A stretch of DNA of 64,000 nt from Gillisia limnaea DSM 15749 (GTDB lineage: Bacteria > Bacteroidota > Bacteroidia > Flavobacteriales > Flavobacteriaceae). Both the position numbers and the translations under genes were made by a program. The stretch's first letter is position 1, and each line of letters starts with the position of its first letter. The stretch is from positions 1,903,448 through 1,967,447 of the forward strand of contig NZ_JH594606.1 of the NCBI RefSeq assembly GCF_000243235.1, read 5' to 3'. The notes below the pieces were generated by a model. It searched no databases. It was not told where the DNA came from and saw nothing but the letters and a program-made list of their open reading frames with translations. This document shows positions 9,092 to 18,253 of this stretch, one piece after another.

Positions 9092-9289
9092 CTACTTGTT
9101 TTCTTCAGGTACCTTCTTCTTATTGTCAGAATCATCATCTTTGGAAGCATCTTTAAATTCTTTTATTCCGCTACCCAAACCTCTCATCAATTCTGGTATT
9201 TTACGGCCACCAAATAAGAGCAATATAACTATAACAATTAGAATAATTTGTGGTGCTCCTATCATCAGTGGTAAAATCAGTGCGTTCAT
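9092..9289 (-). CDS. tatA: Sec-independent translocase subunit TatA/TatE
   Basis: 65 residues. TatA forms the size-adjustable pore of the twin-arginine pathway for folded proteins. One N-terminal membrane helix (about residues 10-28) is followed by the hinge FGGRKIPELMRGLG, which is diagnostic for TatA, then an amphipathic helix (GSGIKEFKDA) and a charged tail. No tatC is nearby. It has its own promoter with both elements visible. Confidence 0.93.
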   Translation of the reverse strand: MNALILPLMIGAPQIILIVIVILLLFGGRKIPELMRGLGSGIKEFKDASKDDDSDNKKKVPEENK

Positions 9290-9308
9290 AATAAAAAGTT
9301 TTGTCTTA

Positions 9309-9337
9309 CAAACTTACTAAGAAATCCTTGAAACAAA
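9309..9337 (-). promoter_or_regulatory. tatA promoter (Bacteroidota type)
   Basis: On the minus strand TTTG (9337-9334), a 17-nt spacer and TAAGTTTG (9316-9309). This agrees with the -33 TTTG / -7 TAnnTTTG consensus. The element ends 19 nt before the tatA start codon. Confidence 0.7.
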
Positions 9338-9377
9338 CGTTTTCCAACAATAAAATAGTATAAATTTAACTTTATAC

Positions 9378-9385
9378 TATCTTTG
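9378..9385 (+). promoter_or_regulatory. -7 promoter element of the M23 peptidase operon
   Basis: TATCTTTG, 17 nt upstream of the ATG at 9403. No convincing -33 element was found. It would drive the M23-GH3-DUF6909-rfbC run. Confidence 0.5.
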
Positions 9386-9402
9386 TAAAAGCTTCAAAAA
9401 AA

Positions 9403-10269
9403 ATGGGTAATAAAAAAGATAAGAAAAAATTCGCCACTAAATTACTGCATAAATACAGGCTTGTAATTTTAAATGAAGATACTTTTGAAGAGCGATTATC
9501 CTTTAAGCTAACCCGTCTTAATGTATTTGTTGTGTTAACGCTAAGTGCGATCATCTTAATCGCGGGCACTACATTTTTAATAGCCTTTACCGGTTTAAGG
9601 GAATATATTCCCGGATACTCTTCCGCAAAGCTGAAAAGACAGGCTACAGAGTTGGCCTATAAAACAGATTCCCTTCAAAGAGTCCTGATGTTGAACAACC
9701 AATACTACGAGTCGGTAAAACGTGTATTGACGGGTGAATTGGATAGCACAGGTTTAAATAGGGATTCTGTGGTAAAGCGGGGAAAAAATGATCCTTCCCC
9801 AATAAATTTAAACCCTTCCCGTGCAGATTCTCTATTAAGGGATCAGGTTGCACAAGAGGATAAATATAATATTTTTGAAACAGCCGGTTCCGAGATGGAA
9901 TTTGCATTATTTCCGCCGGTTAAGGGATCAATTTCTGAAAAATATGATATTAAAACCCGGCATTTTGCAGTAGATGTAGTTGTTCCAAAAAATGCACCGG
10001 TTAAAGCAGTTGCCGATGGCAGGGTGATCTTTGCAGAATGGAGTGCCCGTACCGGATATGTCATGATCATAGAACATAATTACGGCCTGATTTCCGTTTA
10101 TAAACACAACTCTTCCCTTGCCAAGGAGCAGGGTGATTTTGTGAGATCCGGCGAAGTGATTGCCGCCGCTGGCTCTACCGGAGAATACAGTACAGGTCCC
10201 CATCTTCATTTTGAACTATGGAAAGAAGGAAATCCTGTAAATCCAACAGATTATATTGATTTTGATTAA
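9403..10269 (+). CDS. M23-family (LytM-type) metallopeptidase, membrane-anchored
   Basis: 288 residues. A lysine-rich N terminus precedes one membrane helix (about residues 42-66), so this is a type II membrane protein with a periplasmic peptidase domain. The zinc ligands of the M23 fold are intact: HFAVD (His187, Asp191) and GPHLHFEL (His267, His269). Such enzymes cleave peptidoglycan cross-bridges or stem peptides. The likely promoter is 17 nt upstream. It heads a tightly packed run with only 6 bp to the next gene. In contrast, the second LytM-type protein of this window (42715-43938) lacks the ligands. Confidence 0.92.
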   Translation: MGNKKDKKKFATKLLHKYRLVILNEDTFEERLSFKLTRLNVFVVLTLSAIILIAGTTFLIAFTGLREYIPGYSSAKLKRQATELAYKTDSLQRVLMLNNQYYESVKRVLTGELDSTGLNRDSVVKRGKNDPSPINLNPSRADSLLRDQVAQEDKYNIFETAGSEMEFALFPPVKGSISEKYDIKTRHFAVDVVVPKNAPVKAVADGRVIFAEWSARTGYVMIIEHNYGLISVYKHNSSLAKEQGDFVRSGEVIAAAGSTGEYSTGPHLHFELWKEGNPVNPTDYIDFD

Positions 10270-10275
10270 AAATTT

Positions 10276-11775
10276 ATGTCTATAAAATCCTTTTCAGCTA
10301 AACTATTTGCCAGATATATCCGGCATAAAATAGATTCGTGGGCCACGCATCCTTTAGAAACCCAGGAACGGGTATTTCAGGATCTTATAAAATTTGCAAA
10401 AAATACCCGGTTTGGAAAAGACCACAATTTCCAAAATATCTCCTCCCATGAGGATTTTATCAAAAATGTTCCTGTAAGAGATTATGAAGAGCTTCGGTTT
10501 TATGTAGATAAAATGGTTGCCGGCGAAAAAGATATTTTATGGCCCGGAAAACCTCTTTATTATGCAAAAACCTCTGGAACAACAAGTGGAGCAAAGTATA
10601 TTCCGCTTACCAAAGAATCCATGCCAACGCATATTAATGCTGCCAGAAACGCTATTCTTTGTTATATAGCGGAAACAGGGAAAGCTGATTTTGTGGATGG
10701 TAAAATGATCTTTTTACAGGGAAGTCCGGAACTGGAAGATAAAAATGGAGTGAAACTGGGAAGACTCTCGGGAATTGTAGCGCATTATGTTCCCAGTTAT
10801 CTTCAAAAGAATAGAATGCCCACGCTGGAAACCAATTGTATTGAAGATTGGGAAACCAAGGTGGATGCGATTGTGGAGGAAACAAAAGCAGAGGATATGA
10901 CTGTGATAAGCGGAATTCCTTCCTGGGTGCAAATGTATTTTGAACGACTTCATCAAAAAACAGGAAAAGCTGTAGGCGATCTTTTTCCTAATTTCAACCT
11001 GTTTATTTATGGCGGGGTGAATTATGAACCCTATCGCGCAAAATTTGAAAACCTGATAGGTAGAAAAGTTGATAGTATTGAGTTATACCCTGCTTCAGAA
11101 GGGTTTTTTGCGTTTCAGGATAAACAGGATGAAAAAGGAATGTTGCTTCAGCTGGATTCAGGAATATTTTATGAATTTATAAAAGCAGATGAATTTTTTG
11201 AAGAAAATCCTGCCAGATTAGGAATTGGGGCGGTTGAAAAACGGATTAATTACGTGATGATCATCTCTACAACAGCAGGTTTATGGGGATATAATATTGG
11301 AGATACCATTCAGTTTACCTCATTAGCACCCTACCGTATCATGGTTTCCGGAAGGATCAAGCACTTTATTTCGGCTTTTGGAGAACATGTGATAGCAAAA
11401 GAAGTGGAATTTGCAATGCAGGAAGCTACAGAAAAAACTGCTGCAAGAATTTCAGAATTTACCGTGGCTCCGCAAATTACTCCAAATGGAGATCAATTAC
11501 CATATCACGAATGGTTTGTGGAATTTGAGCAGGAACCTGAAAATATGAATGAATTTATCGAGATCCTTGACAGGTCCATGCAAGAGCAAAATTCCTATTA
11601 TTTTGATTTAATTGAAGGCAGTATACTTCAGAAGTTAAAAGTAACAACAATTCCAGAAAATGGATTTCAGAAGTATATGAAATCTATAGGAAAACTGGGA
11701 GGACAAAACAAATTACCAAGATTATCAAACGATCGAAAAATTGCCGATGATCTCGAGAAAATAAAAAAGAAATAG
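10276..11775 (+). CDS. GH3-family acyl-adenylating enzyme
   Basis: 499 residues, GH3 auxin-responsive-promoter family in name, of the ANL adenylate-forming superfamily. The ATP-phosphate loop is TSGTTSGAKYIPLT (residues about 99-112). A second conserved block is ELYPASEGFFAF, and YNIGDTIQFTSLAPYRIMVSGR contains the Tyr/Asp nucleotide-binding motif. Plant GH3 enzymes conjugate amino acids to hormones; the bacterial substrate is unknown. It is 6 bp from genes on each side, so translation with the M23 peptidase and DUF6909 genes is likely coordinated. Confidence 0.88.
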   Translation: MSIKSFSAKLFARYIRHKIDSWATHPLETQERVFQDLIKFAKNTRFGKDHNFQNISSHEDFIKNVPVRDYEELRFYVDKMVAGEKDILWPGKPLYYAKTSGTTSGAKYIPLTKESMPTHINAARNAILCYIAETGKADFVDGKMIFLQGSPELEDKNGVKLGRLSGIVAHYVPSYLQKNRMPTLETNCIEDWETKVDAIVEETKAEDMTVISGIPSWVQMYFERLHQKTGKAVGDLFPNFNLFIYGGVNYEPYRAKFENLIGRKVDSIELYPASEGFFAFQDKQDEKGMLLQLDSGIFYEFIKADEFFEENPARLGIGAVEKRINYVMIISTTAGLWGYNIGDTIQFTSLAPYRIMVSGRIKHFISAFGEHVIAKEVEFAMQEATEKTAARISEFTVAPQITPNGDQLPYHEWFVEFEQEPENMNEFIEILDRSMQEQNSYYFDLIEGSILQKLKVTTIPENGFQKYMKSIGKLGGQNKLPRLSNDRKIADDLEKIKKK

Positions 11776-11781
11776 ATTAGA

Positions 11782-13467
11782 ATGGGAAATTTTAAATTGA
11801 TGGGGAGAACCCGGGCACAGGAAAGCACCAATGCCATTGAACGCATGTATATCACCATGCGGCATTTGTTCAATCGCGGATTTTATAAGCCAATGGGAAT
11901 TTCTGGAGATACCTTAAGGGAATCTCTTTTGACACTAAGGCCCGAAATTTATGGCTCAATAGCCGATGAAAAAGTGGAACTGGAAGGGCTTTTATATGTT
12001 ATAGACCGTTTGCCAAAAGGAATTGAAGAATGCAGGTATATTAACTTAACCAGTGATGAAGGCTATGCCAATTCACATTTTAAGCCTATTGTCCCTCCAA
12101 AAAGACGTAGAAATTGTTACAGGATCGATGAGGAACAAATGAATATTGAGATCACCAGAGGACGGTCTGAGATCTACGATATCCTTACGCACTTGACCTT
12201 TTTGTTTATGGAGTCGCATAAAATAATGCGAAGGGTGATTATTGATGAAGATGGTGAGATGACTAGGGATTGGAAAAAACTTGAAGAAGCAGTGCTTAAA
12301 AAAGAGCTTTCACAAATAGAACGTGAAATAGCCTTAACGCATACTTCAAATATCCTGGGAAGAACCTTTAAGGAGGTTACAATGCTGTACCCAAAATTCA
12401 TGATTCCCGAAAATGAGGAGCGTTTTTTACATATCATCTACTGGCTGGGTAAATTGGCTATTGAAGAAACCATCGAATCCAATAAACGCATTGTTACTTT
12501 TAGCCCTGTTCTTAGGGAACGCCTTGGTCATCACATCCACGGAGAGATTTGGGCAGACTCCATTAAAAAGCATTTGCTGGACAACAACTTAATGCATCGT
12601 CCCATCCATATTATAAGTGCAAATATGCATAGCGTGATGAACACTTTGTATGCTCCAATAGCTTTAAAAGAGGAGTTGAAGAAGAAAAGTTCGATGGAAC
12701 TATATGCAGAACTAAGCGATACTGCCAACGGGCAATTGCGCAATAAGGTGATGAAAGTGGCTTTGGAAAACGGCATGAAATTTCTTGAAGATTTTAGTGG
12801 GGCTTACATCGATGTACAGATATTTGACACCTCCAAATTAAAAAATGGTTACAGAAATTCTGTATTTGAAGATAAACCAGAAGATGAAAAACCTGTGATT
12901 GTAGTAATGGATTATGCTTTTGGAGAACAGGCTTACGAAACCATGGATGAACTCCTGAAACCTTATACTTTTGAGGAAAATGAGATCCATTTAAATGCGA
13001 GTTCAATTTCCATCATGGGAAAAGCAGGAATCTTAGATGGAGGAAAAGGCGATATTATGATCCCTTCTGCCCATTTGTTTGAAGGTACTGCAGATAATTA
13101 TCCCTTTAACAACGAACTAAAAAAATCTGATTTTGAAGAAAGCCAAATTAAAGTGGTTGATGGATCTATGATCACGGTATTGGGAACTTCTTTACAGAAT
13201 AAGGATATTCTGAGGTTTTTTCAGGAATCAACCTGGAATGTTGTAGGCCTCGAAATGGAAGGTGCTCATTATCAAAAAGCGATTCAGGCTGCCTCAAAAC
13301 TTCGCGGAAATATAAACGAGAACGTAAAAGTGCGTTATGCCTATTATGCTTCAGATAATCCTTTGATAACCGGGAGCACTCTGGCATCGGGTGGATTGGG
13401 AACTACCGGGGTAAAACCTACCTATCTTATCACAGAAAAAATATTGGAACAAATATTCAATTCATAA
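11782..13467 (+). CDS. DUF6909-type protein with nucleoside-phosphorylase-like C terminus
   Basis: 561 residues with no signal peptide or membrane helix. It resembles a Bacteroidota family I recall as DUF6909; function is not established. The N-terminal half is helical (EEQMNIEITRGRSEIYDILT, then SHKIMRRVIIDEDGEMTRDW). In the last 200 residues IMGKAGILDGGKGDIMIPSA and later VVGLEMEGAHYQKA resemble the glycine-rich and Met-Glu-Gly elements of the PNP/UDP phosphorylase fold (AMP nucleosidase, MTA nucleosidase). That likeness is my inference and needs a profile search. It lies in a tight operon between the GH3 gene and rfbC. Confidence 0.6.
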   Translation: MGNFKLMGRTRAQESTNAIERMYITMRHLFNRGFYKPMGISGDTLRESLLTLRPEIYGSIADEKVELEGLLYVIDRLPKGIEECRYINLTSDEGYANSHFKPIVPPKRRRNCYRIDEEQMNIEITRGRSEIYDILTHLTFLFMESHKIMRRVIIDEDGEMTRDWKKLEEAVLKKELSQIEREIALTHTSNILGRTFKEVTMLYPKFMIPENEERFLHIIYWLGKLAIEETIESNKRIVTFSPVLRERLGHHIHGEIWADSIKKHLLDNNLMHRPIHIISANMHSVMNTLYAPIALKEELKKKSSMELYAELSDTANGQLRNKVMKVALENGMKFLEDFSGAYIDVQIFDTSKLKNGYRNSVFEDKPEDEKPVIVVMDYAFGEQAYETMDELLKPYTFEENEIHLNASSISIMGKAGILDGGKGDIMIPSAHLFEGTADNYPFNNELKKSDFEESQIKVVDGSMITVLGTSLQNKDILRFFQESTWNVVGLEMEGAHYQKAIQAASKLRGNINENVKVRYAYYASDNPLITGSTLASGGLGTTGVKPTYLITEKILEQIFNS

Positions 13468-13474
13468 TAAATCT

Positions 13475-14020
13475 ATGCAATTTCAGCCAACTCCATTAAA
13501 AGATTGCTTCGTGGTAACTCCAGATATATTCAAGGATCACCGGGGAATTTTTATGGAAGCGTATCATAAAGAGAAATTTAAGGAAGCCACGGGTCTGGAT
13601 ATTGAATTTGTTCAGGACAATCAATCAGTCTCAAAAAAAGGGGTTTTAAGAGGTCTGCATTTTCAGGCAGGGGATTTTGCACAGGCAAAACTGGTGCGTG
13701 TTATTTACGGAGAAGTCATGGATGTGGTGGTTGATCTTAGGCAGGACTCTCCAACATTCAAGAAAGTACACAAAATTATTCTGAATGAAGAGAATCAGCA
13801 TCAGCTTTTTGTTCCGCAGGGTTTTGCCCATGGGTTTATAACGCTTTCCGAAACTTCGGTTTTTTCCTATAAATGTGACCGGTTTTATTATCCGGGATCA
13901 GAATACGGGATTATCTATAATGATCCTTCACTTGCAATAGACTGGGGATTTCTGGAAGAAAAAATGATTTTATCTGAAAAAGACCTTAAATTACCAACAT
14001 TAAAAGAATTTTTTCAATAA
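13475..14020 (+). CDS. rfbC: dTDP-4-dehydrorhamnose 3,5-epimerase
   Basis: 181 residues, normal length. Third step of dTDP-L-rhamnose synthesis in the cytoplasm. The cupin fold shows VLRGLHFQ with the catalytic His at about residue 61, GEVMDVVVDLRQDSPTF, the FVPQGFAHGFITLSE strand pair and the Tyr-rich YKCDRFYYPGSEYGI near the active site. It starts 7 bp after the preceding gene. rfbD follows at 79 bp; rfbA and rfbB are not in the window, so the pathway must be completed elsewhere. Confidence 0.95.
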   Translation: MQFQPTPLKDCFVVTPDIFKDHRGIFMEAYHKEKFKEATGLDIEFVQDNQSVSKKGVLRGLHFQAGDFAQAKLVRVIYGEVMDVVVDLRQDSPTFKKVHKIILNEENQHQLFVPQGFAHGFITLSETSVFSYKCDRFYYPGSEYGIIYNDPSLAIDWGFLEEKMILSEKDLKLPTLKEFFQ

Positions 14021-14099
14021 TACATTTAGGAAACTCAGGATTTTTATGAACCTGCTCACCTAAGACATTTGAAGTTACCCAAACCAATAAAAACTCAAT

Positions 14100-14963
14100 A
14101 TGAAAACAGTTTTAGTCACCGGTGCCTCGGGTCAATTGGGATCCTGTATTAAAAGACTTTCTAAGGCCGAAGATTCTATCGACTGGCTTTTCATGGATTC
14201 TTCGGAAATCGATATTACTTCACAGTGTGATCTTGAGGAATGTTTTAAGAGCAAACGAATTGATTATTGCATCAACACTGCAGCCTATACCAATGTAGAA
14301 AAATCCGAATCTGAACAGGAAAAAGCCTTGAAGATCAATGCCGATGCGGTTAAAAATCTTGCTAAAATTTGTAAAAAAAACAGGACGGTTTTAATCCATA
14401 TCTCCACAGATTATGTTTTTGACGGAAAGACAAGCAGACCCTATCTTGAAACAGATAGCACTAACCCTATCAATGTTTACGGGGCTTCAAAACTTAAAGG
14501 AGAAACCTATATTCAGGCAAATATGAACGAATATTTTATTTTTAGGACTTCCTGGTTATTTTCAGAATTTGGTCATAATTTTTACAATACCATCCTAAAG
14601 AAAGCTGCTGAAAAGGCAATTTTGAATATTACCACAGAGCAAACAGGAACGCCCACCAATGCAAATCATTTGGCACAATTGGTCTTAAAACTTATCCGCG
14701 AAAAAAATTCAGATTATGGCCTGTATCATTTTAGCAATTTGGGAGAAACAACCTGGTATGGATTTGCCGAAGAAATTTTAAGGGTCTCAAACAACCTTGA
14801 GAAAATTAAGCTTAACAAGGATAATTCCTATAAAACAATTGCAGCCAGACCACGGTATAGTGTATTGGACAAGCAAAAGCTGATAAAAACCCTAAAGTTC
14901 ACTCCGGTACCTTGGGAAGAAGCCGTAAGGGACGTCTATCAAACAGAAACTATTAGTATATAA
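14100..14963 (+). CDS. rfbD: dTDP-4-dehydrorhamnose reductase
   Basis: 287 residues. NAD(P)H-dependent last step to dTDP-L-rhamnose. Short-chain dehydrogenase fold: GASGQLG at residues 7-13, NTAAYTNVEKSE, ISTDYVFDGK and the catalytic YGASKLKGE (Tyr-x-x-x-Lys), followed by FRTSWLFSEFGHNF. The C terminus ARPRYSVLDKQKL is also typical of the family. Together with rfbC and the following decarboxylase it points to surface polysaccharide or glycoprotein sugar supply. Confidence 0.95.
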   Translation: MKTVLVTGASGQLGSCIKRLSKAEDSIDWLFMDSSEIDITSQCDLEECFKSKRIDYCINTAAYTNVEKSESEQEKALKINADAVKNLAKICKKNRTVLIHISTDYVFDGKTSRPYLETDSTNPINVYGASKLKGETYIQANMNEYFIFRTSWLFSEFGHNFYNTILKKAAEKAILNITTEQTGTPTNANHLAQLVLKLIREKNSDYGLYHFSNLGETTWYGFAEEILRVSNNLEKIKLNKDNSYKTIAARPRYSVLDKQKLIKTLKFTPVPWEEAVRDVYQTETISI

Positions 14964-14994
14964 AACGGATCTTATCAGTAACATATAACAGTTT

Positions 14995-15984
14995 ATGGCA
15001 AAAAGAATATTGATCACAGGAGCGGCTGGATTTTTGGGATCTCATTTATGTGACAGGTTCATCAAAGAAGGTTTTGAAGTAATAGGAATGGATAACCTTA
15101 TCACGGGCGATATGAAAAATATTGACCATTTGCTAAAAGAGGAAACCTTTGAATTCTATCATTATGATGTAACGAGATTTGTTCATGTTGCCGGAGACCT
15201 GGATTATATTCTCCATTTTGCCTCCCCTGCAAGTCCAATCGATTATTTAAAAATCCCCATTCAAACTTTAAAAGTTGGATCATTGGGGATTTTGCATTTA
15301 TTGGGTCTGGCAAAGGAAAAAAAGGCACGAATCCTTATCGCTTCTACGTCTGAGGTATATGGTGATCCGCTTGTGCATCCTCAAAATGAAGATTATTACG
15401 GAAATGTGAATTCTATAGGACCACGTGGGGTGTATGATGAAGCAAAGCGTTTTCAGGAATCCATGACGATGGCCTATCACAGGTTTCACGGCGTTGAAAC
15501 CCGTATAGCGCGTATTTTCAATACATACGGTCCACGAATGCGTTTAAATGACGGACGGGTAATCCCCGCATTTATTGGTCAGGCCTTGCGTGGAGAAGAC
15601 CTTACCGTTTTTGGGGAGGGCTCTCAAACCCGCTCTTTTTGTTATGTAGATGACCAGGTTGAAGGAATTTACCGCTTATTGCTTAGTGATTACAGCGATC
15701 CTGTAAATATTGGAAACCCCGATGAAATCACGATTAAACAGTTTGCAGAAGAGATCATTAAACTTACTAATTCAACTCAAAAAATAGTTTACGAACCTTT
15801 GCCCGAGGATGATCCGTTAAAACGTCAACCGGATATTACCAGAGCCAAAAATATCCTTGGATGGGAACCCAAAGTTTCCAGAAGTGAGGGAATGGAGCTC
15901 ACCTATAACTATTTTAAAGGCCTCACAAAGGAGGAATTGTTTAAAAGTGAGCACAAGGACTTCGCAAGGCATATAAGGCGCTAA
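14995..15984 (+). CDS. UDP-glucuronate decarboxylase (UDP-xylose synthase-like)
   Basis: 329 residues, extended short-chain dehydrogenase. NAD-binding [14 protein letters not shown] at the N terminus, [20 protein letters not shown], the catalytic YDEAKRFQE with the UXS-specific [11 protein letters not shown] context, and [15 protein letters not shown]. These strongly indicate UDP-glucuronate decarboxylase, which makes UDP-xylose, rather than a generic epimerase. No transmembrane anchor is present. It follows rfbD by 31 bp and precedes the GT2 gene by 13 bp. Confidence 0.88.
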   Translation: MAKRILITGAAGFLGSHLCDRFIKEGFEVIGMDNLITGDMKNIDHLLKEETFEFYHYDVTRFVHVAGDLDYILHFASPASPIDYLKIPIQTLKVGSLGILHLLGLAKEKKARILIASTSEVYGDPLVHPQNEDYYGNVNSIGPRGVYDEAKRFQESMTMAYHRFHGVETRIARIFNTYGPRMRLNDGRVIPAFIGQALRGEDLTVFGEGSQTRSFCYVDDQVEGIYRLLLSDYSDPVNIGNPDEITIKQFAEEIIKLTNSTQKIVYEPLPEDDPLKRQPDITRAKNILGWEPKVSRSEGMELTYNYFKGLTKEELFKSEHKDFARHIRR

Positions 15985-15997
15985 AAACCACATCAGG

Positions 15998-16795
15998 ATG
16001 AATGAGCAATTGGTTTCTGTGATTATGCCCGCCTATAATTCTGCAAATTTTATTACGGAAGCGATCGCCTCGGTACAGAATCAAAGCTATAAGAACTGGG
16101 AACTGTTTGTTATTGATGATTTTTCAACAGATGAAACTTGCTCCATTGTCGAAAATATTATAAAGTTGGAACCAAGGGTTCAATTATTGAAAAATTTAAA
16201 AAATGAAGGTGCAGGTGCCACAAGAAATAAAGGGATAACCGCTGCAAAAGGTGATTTTATAGCTTTTCTGGATGCAGATGATCTCTGGCTACCCCAAAAA
16301 CTGGAAGTCCAGATAAAATTCATGGCAGAGGACCAGCTGGCGATGAGTTTTTCAAGCTACCACTTGATTTCTGAAAGTGGTGCGTATCTTTCAAAAAGCA
16401 TTGTTGCTCCACAAAAGCTTAGTTACAAAAAATTGCTGAAAGCAAATTACGTTGGCAACCTTACCGGAATGTATGATGTTTCAAAAACCGGTAAAATTTA
16501 CAGTCCGCTGCTCCGAAAAAGACAGGATTGGGCCTTATGGCTTTCGGTATTAAAAAAGGTGAAATTTGGTAAAGGGATCCAACAGCCTCTGGCTTGTTAC
16601 AGGATAAGGAAAAACGGCATTTCTACCAATAAATGGGCACTGATTAAATATAATTATCAAATATATAACCGCTTTCTGGACTTCGGAATTTTAAAAAGCA
16701 GTGGTTACATGATGCTTTTTTTATGGGAGCATTTTTTTGTAAAAACAAAACAGAAGAAAACAATCAAAACCTCGGGGCAATCCCACGAGGAATGA
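15998..16795 (+). CDS. Family 2 glycosyltransferase
   Basis: 265 residues. N-terminal GT-A fold with VSVIMPAYNSANFI, VIDDFSTDET and the metal-binding FLDADDLW (Asp-x-Asp) near residue 90, then RKRQDWALWLSVLKK and ACYRIRKNGIS, typical of TuaG/WcaA-like transferases acting on surface polysaccharides. The sugar donor and acceptor cannot be told. It is the last gene of the sugar operon, convergent with the PaaK/CapK-like gene. The gap between them contains a small palindrome (CCCTC/GAGGG at 16843-16855) that may be a weak terminator. Confidence 0.9.
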   Translation: MNEQLVSVIMPAYNSANFITEAIASVQNQSYKNWELFVIDDFSTDETCSIVENIIKLEPRVQLLKNLKNEGAGATRNKGITAAKGDFIAFLDADDLWLPQKLEVQIKFMAEDQLAMSFSSYHLISESGAYLSKSIVAPQKLSYKKLLKANYVGNLTGMYDVSKTGKIYSPLLRKRQDWALWLSVLKKVKFGKGIQQPLACYRIRKNGISTNKWALIKYNYQIYNRFLDFGILKSSGYMMLFLWEHFFVKTKQKKTIKTSGQSHEE

Positions 16796-16855
16796 ATTTA
16801 TAAAAACTTTTAAAATTTCGCGGTAAGGTTAGGGGAATAAAACCCTCAATGAGGG

Positions 16856-18190
16856 CTAAACCAGGGAGGTAAACTGTTGTAGTTTTCCGCTTTTGTTCCT
16901 TTTTAAAAAGGATTTCTGCTCAAAATCCACTTTTAGGTTTTTACCCACAAAAATTTCAATAGCTCCTAATATTTTCTGGATTTGAACCGAAGTGAATGGC
17001 TGTTCACTCACATATTCAATTTTAAAGCGGTCCAGTTCTGTTTGAAAGATCACAAATTCCTTGATGCTTCCGGTATCTTCAATAATTGATTTTGTTACAT
17101 AATAAAACGTAAGTCCGGGAACAACTTTACCATTTGCAAGTACAGCCACATCATTGGTCCTTCCTGTAAGTGTTTGCAGAATAGGTTTTTTAAAACTACT
17201 CTTTCCGGACAGGCTGCCTATATCGCCAATATCATAGCGTATCATAGGGTGTGCTTTATTGTAAAGAGAAGTGATTACAACCCTTCCTTCTTCCCCGTAG
17301 GGCAGCACCTTATCCTCATCGTCCAAAATCTCAATATATAAACCTTCAGAATTTACTACCCATTCGCCTTCAGGATTTTCAAAAGCGATCAGGCCGGCTT
17401 CACTTGCTCCATATTCATTAATAACCGGAACCCCGAAGGATTTTTCGATACATTTCTTATCATTTTCAAAAAGCTTTTCGGAAGTTACAATGCATATTTT
17501 TAGAGAAGGGCAAATCGTTTTTAAAACGATCTCTTTCCGGTTAAGGTATTTCGCAAAAAGCAAAATGGCACTGGTATACCCGTTTATATAATCAAAATGT
17601 GATCTTTTAAACCTTTTTAAAAAAATTTCCATCTTTTGTTCACTAAGATCAAATATGTTAAACCTTCTTCTTAGGCTCATCCGGTCTTTGAACCGTTCCT
17701 GTACATTCCCAAAAAAATCCAGTGGAATTCCATAAAAACGTGCCTGAAGTGATTTGTTGAGGTCGATATCTACCCATTGATACCGGTCAATAAATTCTGC
17801 CCACGCAAGGGCATGGCACAATCGGTCTTTTGCAAAAATAAAAGGATGACCGCTGGAACCGGATGTTTTTCCAACATACGTGTTGTTTTTATTGAAGGAG
17901 TCGCTTAAGCGTTCTTTCAATGGGTGTTGGAGATCAGATTTTTGCATAACCGGAACCTCTTCCCAGCTTAAAAAGGAAAGGCTGCCAAAGAAATTTTTAT
18001 AATTGGAATTATTCGCCAAATGATAGTTAACGATACTTTTCCGTTGCGCTTCCAAATAAGATTGGTATTCGGTCTCAGGGATATTCTGAATGGCGCGCAG
18101 CAATTTTTGAGCCCTGTTAATGGGGAATTTATTGAGCTGTAGGGAGATTTTAAACCAGTTCAAGAATTTTAATGGCTTTAATTTATTCAA
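16856..18190 (-). CDS. PaaK/CapK-like adenylate-forming ligase
   Basis: 444 residues. ANL-superfamily protein of the phenylacetate-CoA ligase/CapK (coenzyme F390 synthetase-like) group. The P-loop TSGSSGHPFIFAKD and the motif YGASEAGLIAFE are clear, as is YDIGDIGSL. CapK-like proteins recur in capsule and O-antigen loci, where the exact reaction is generally unknown. There is no ATG near the N terminus. The reading frame opens at 18208 and TTG at 18188-18190 is the best start. It faces the GT2 gene and is divergent from purD. Confidence 0.82.
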   Translation of the reverse strand: MNKLKPLKFLNWFKISLQLNKFPINRAQKLLRAIQNIPETEYQSYLEAQRKSIVNYHLANNSNYKNFFGSLSFLSWEEVPVMQKSDLQHPLKERLSDSFNKNNTYVGKTSGSSGHPFIFAKDRLCHALAWAEFIDRYQWVDIDLNKSLQARFYGIPLDFFGNVQERFKDRMSLRRRFNIFDLSEQKMEIFLKRFKRSHFDYINGYTSAILLFAKYLNRKEIVLKTICPSLKICIVTSEKLFENDKKCIEKSFGVPVINEYGASEAGLIAFENPEGEWVVNSEGLYIEILDDEDKVLPYGEEGRVVITSLYNKAHPMIRYDIGDIGSLSGKSSFKKPILQTLTGRTNDVAVLANGKVVPGLTFYYVTKSIIEDTGSIKEFVIFQTELDRFKIEYVSEQPFTSVQIQKILGAIEIFVGKNLKVDFEQKSFLKRNKSGKLQQFTSLV

Positions 18191-18253
18191 AATAATTAGC
18201 GCTTCAATTTACAAACAATTATTTTTGGCACAAGAACAAAAAATAACTTCTCC

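Noticed and set aside
15424-15429. Second parS-like CACGTG motif
   Set aside because: Only the 6-base core is shared, it lies inside the coding sequence of the UDP-glucuronate decarboxylase, and the flanks do not match.
16843-16855. Hairpin CCCTC-AAT-GAGGG as a terminator between GT2 and the ligase
   Set aside because: Stem of 5 bp with a 3-nt loop and no T-run; too weak to list as a feature.
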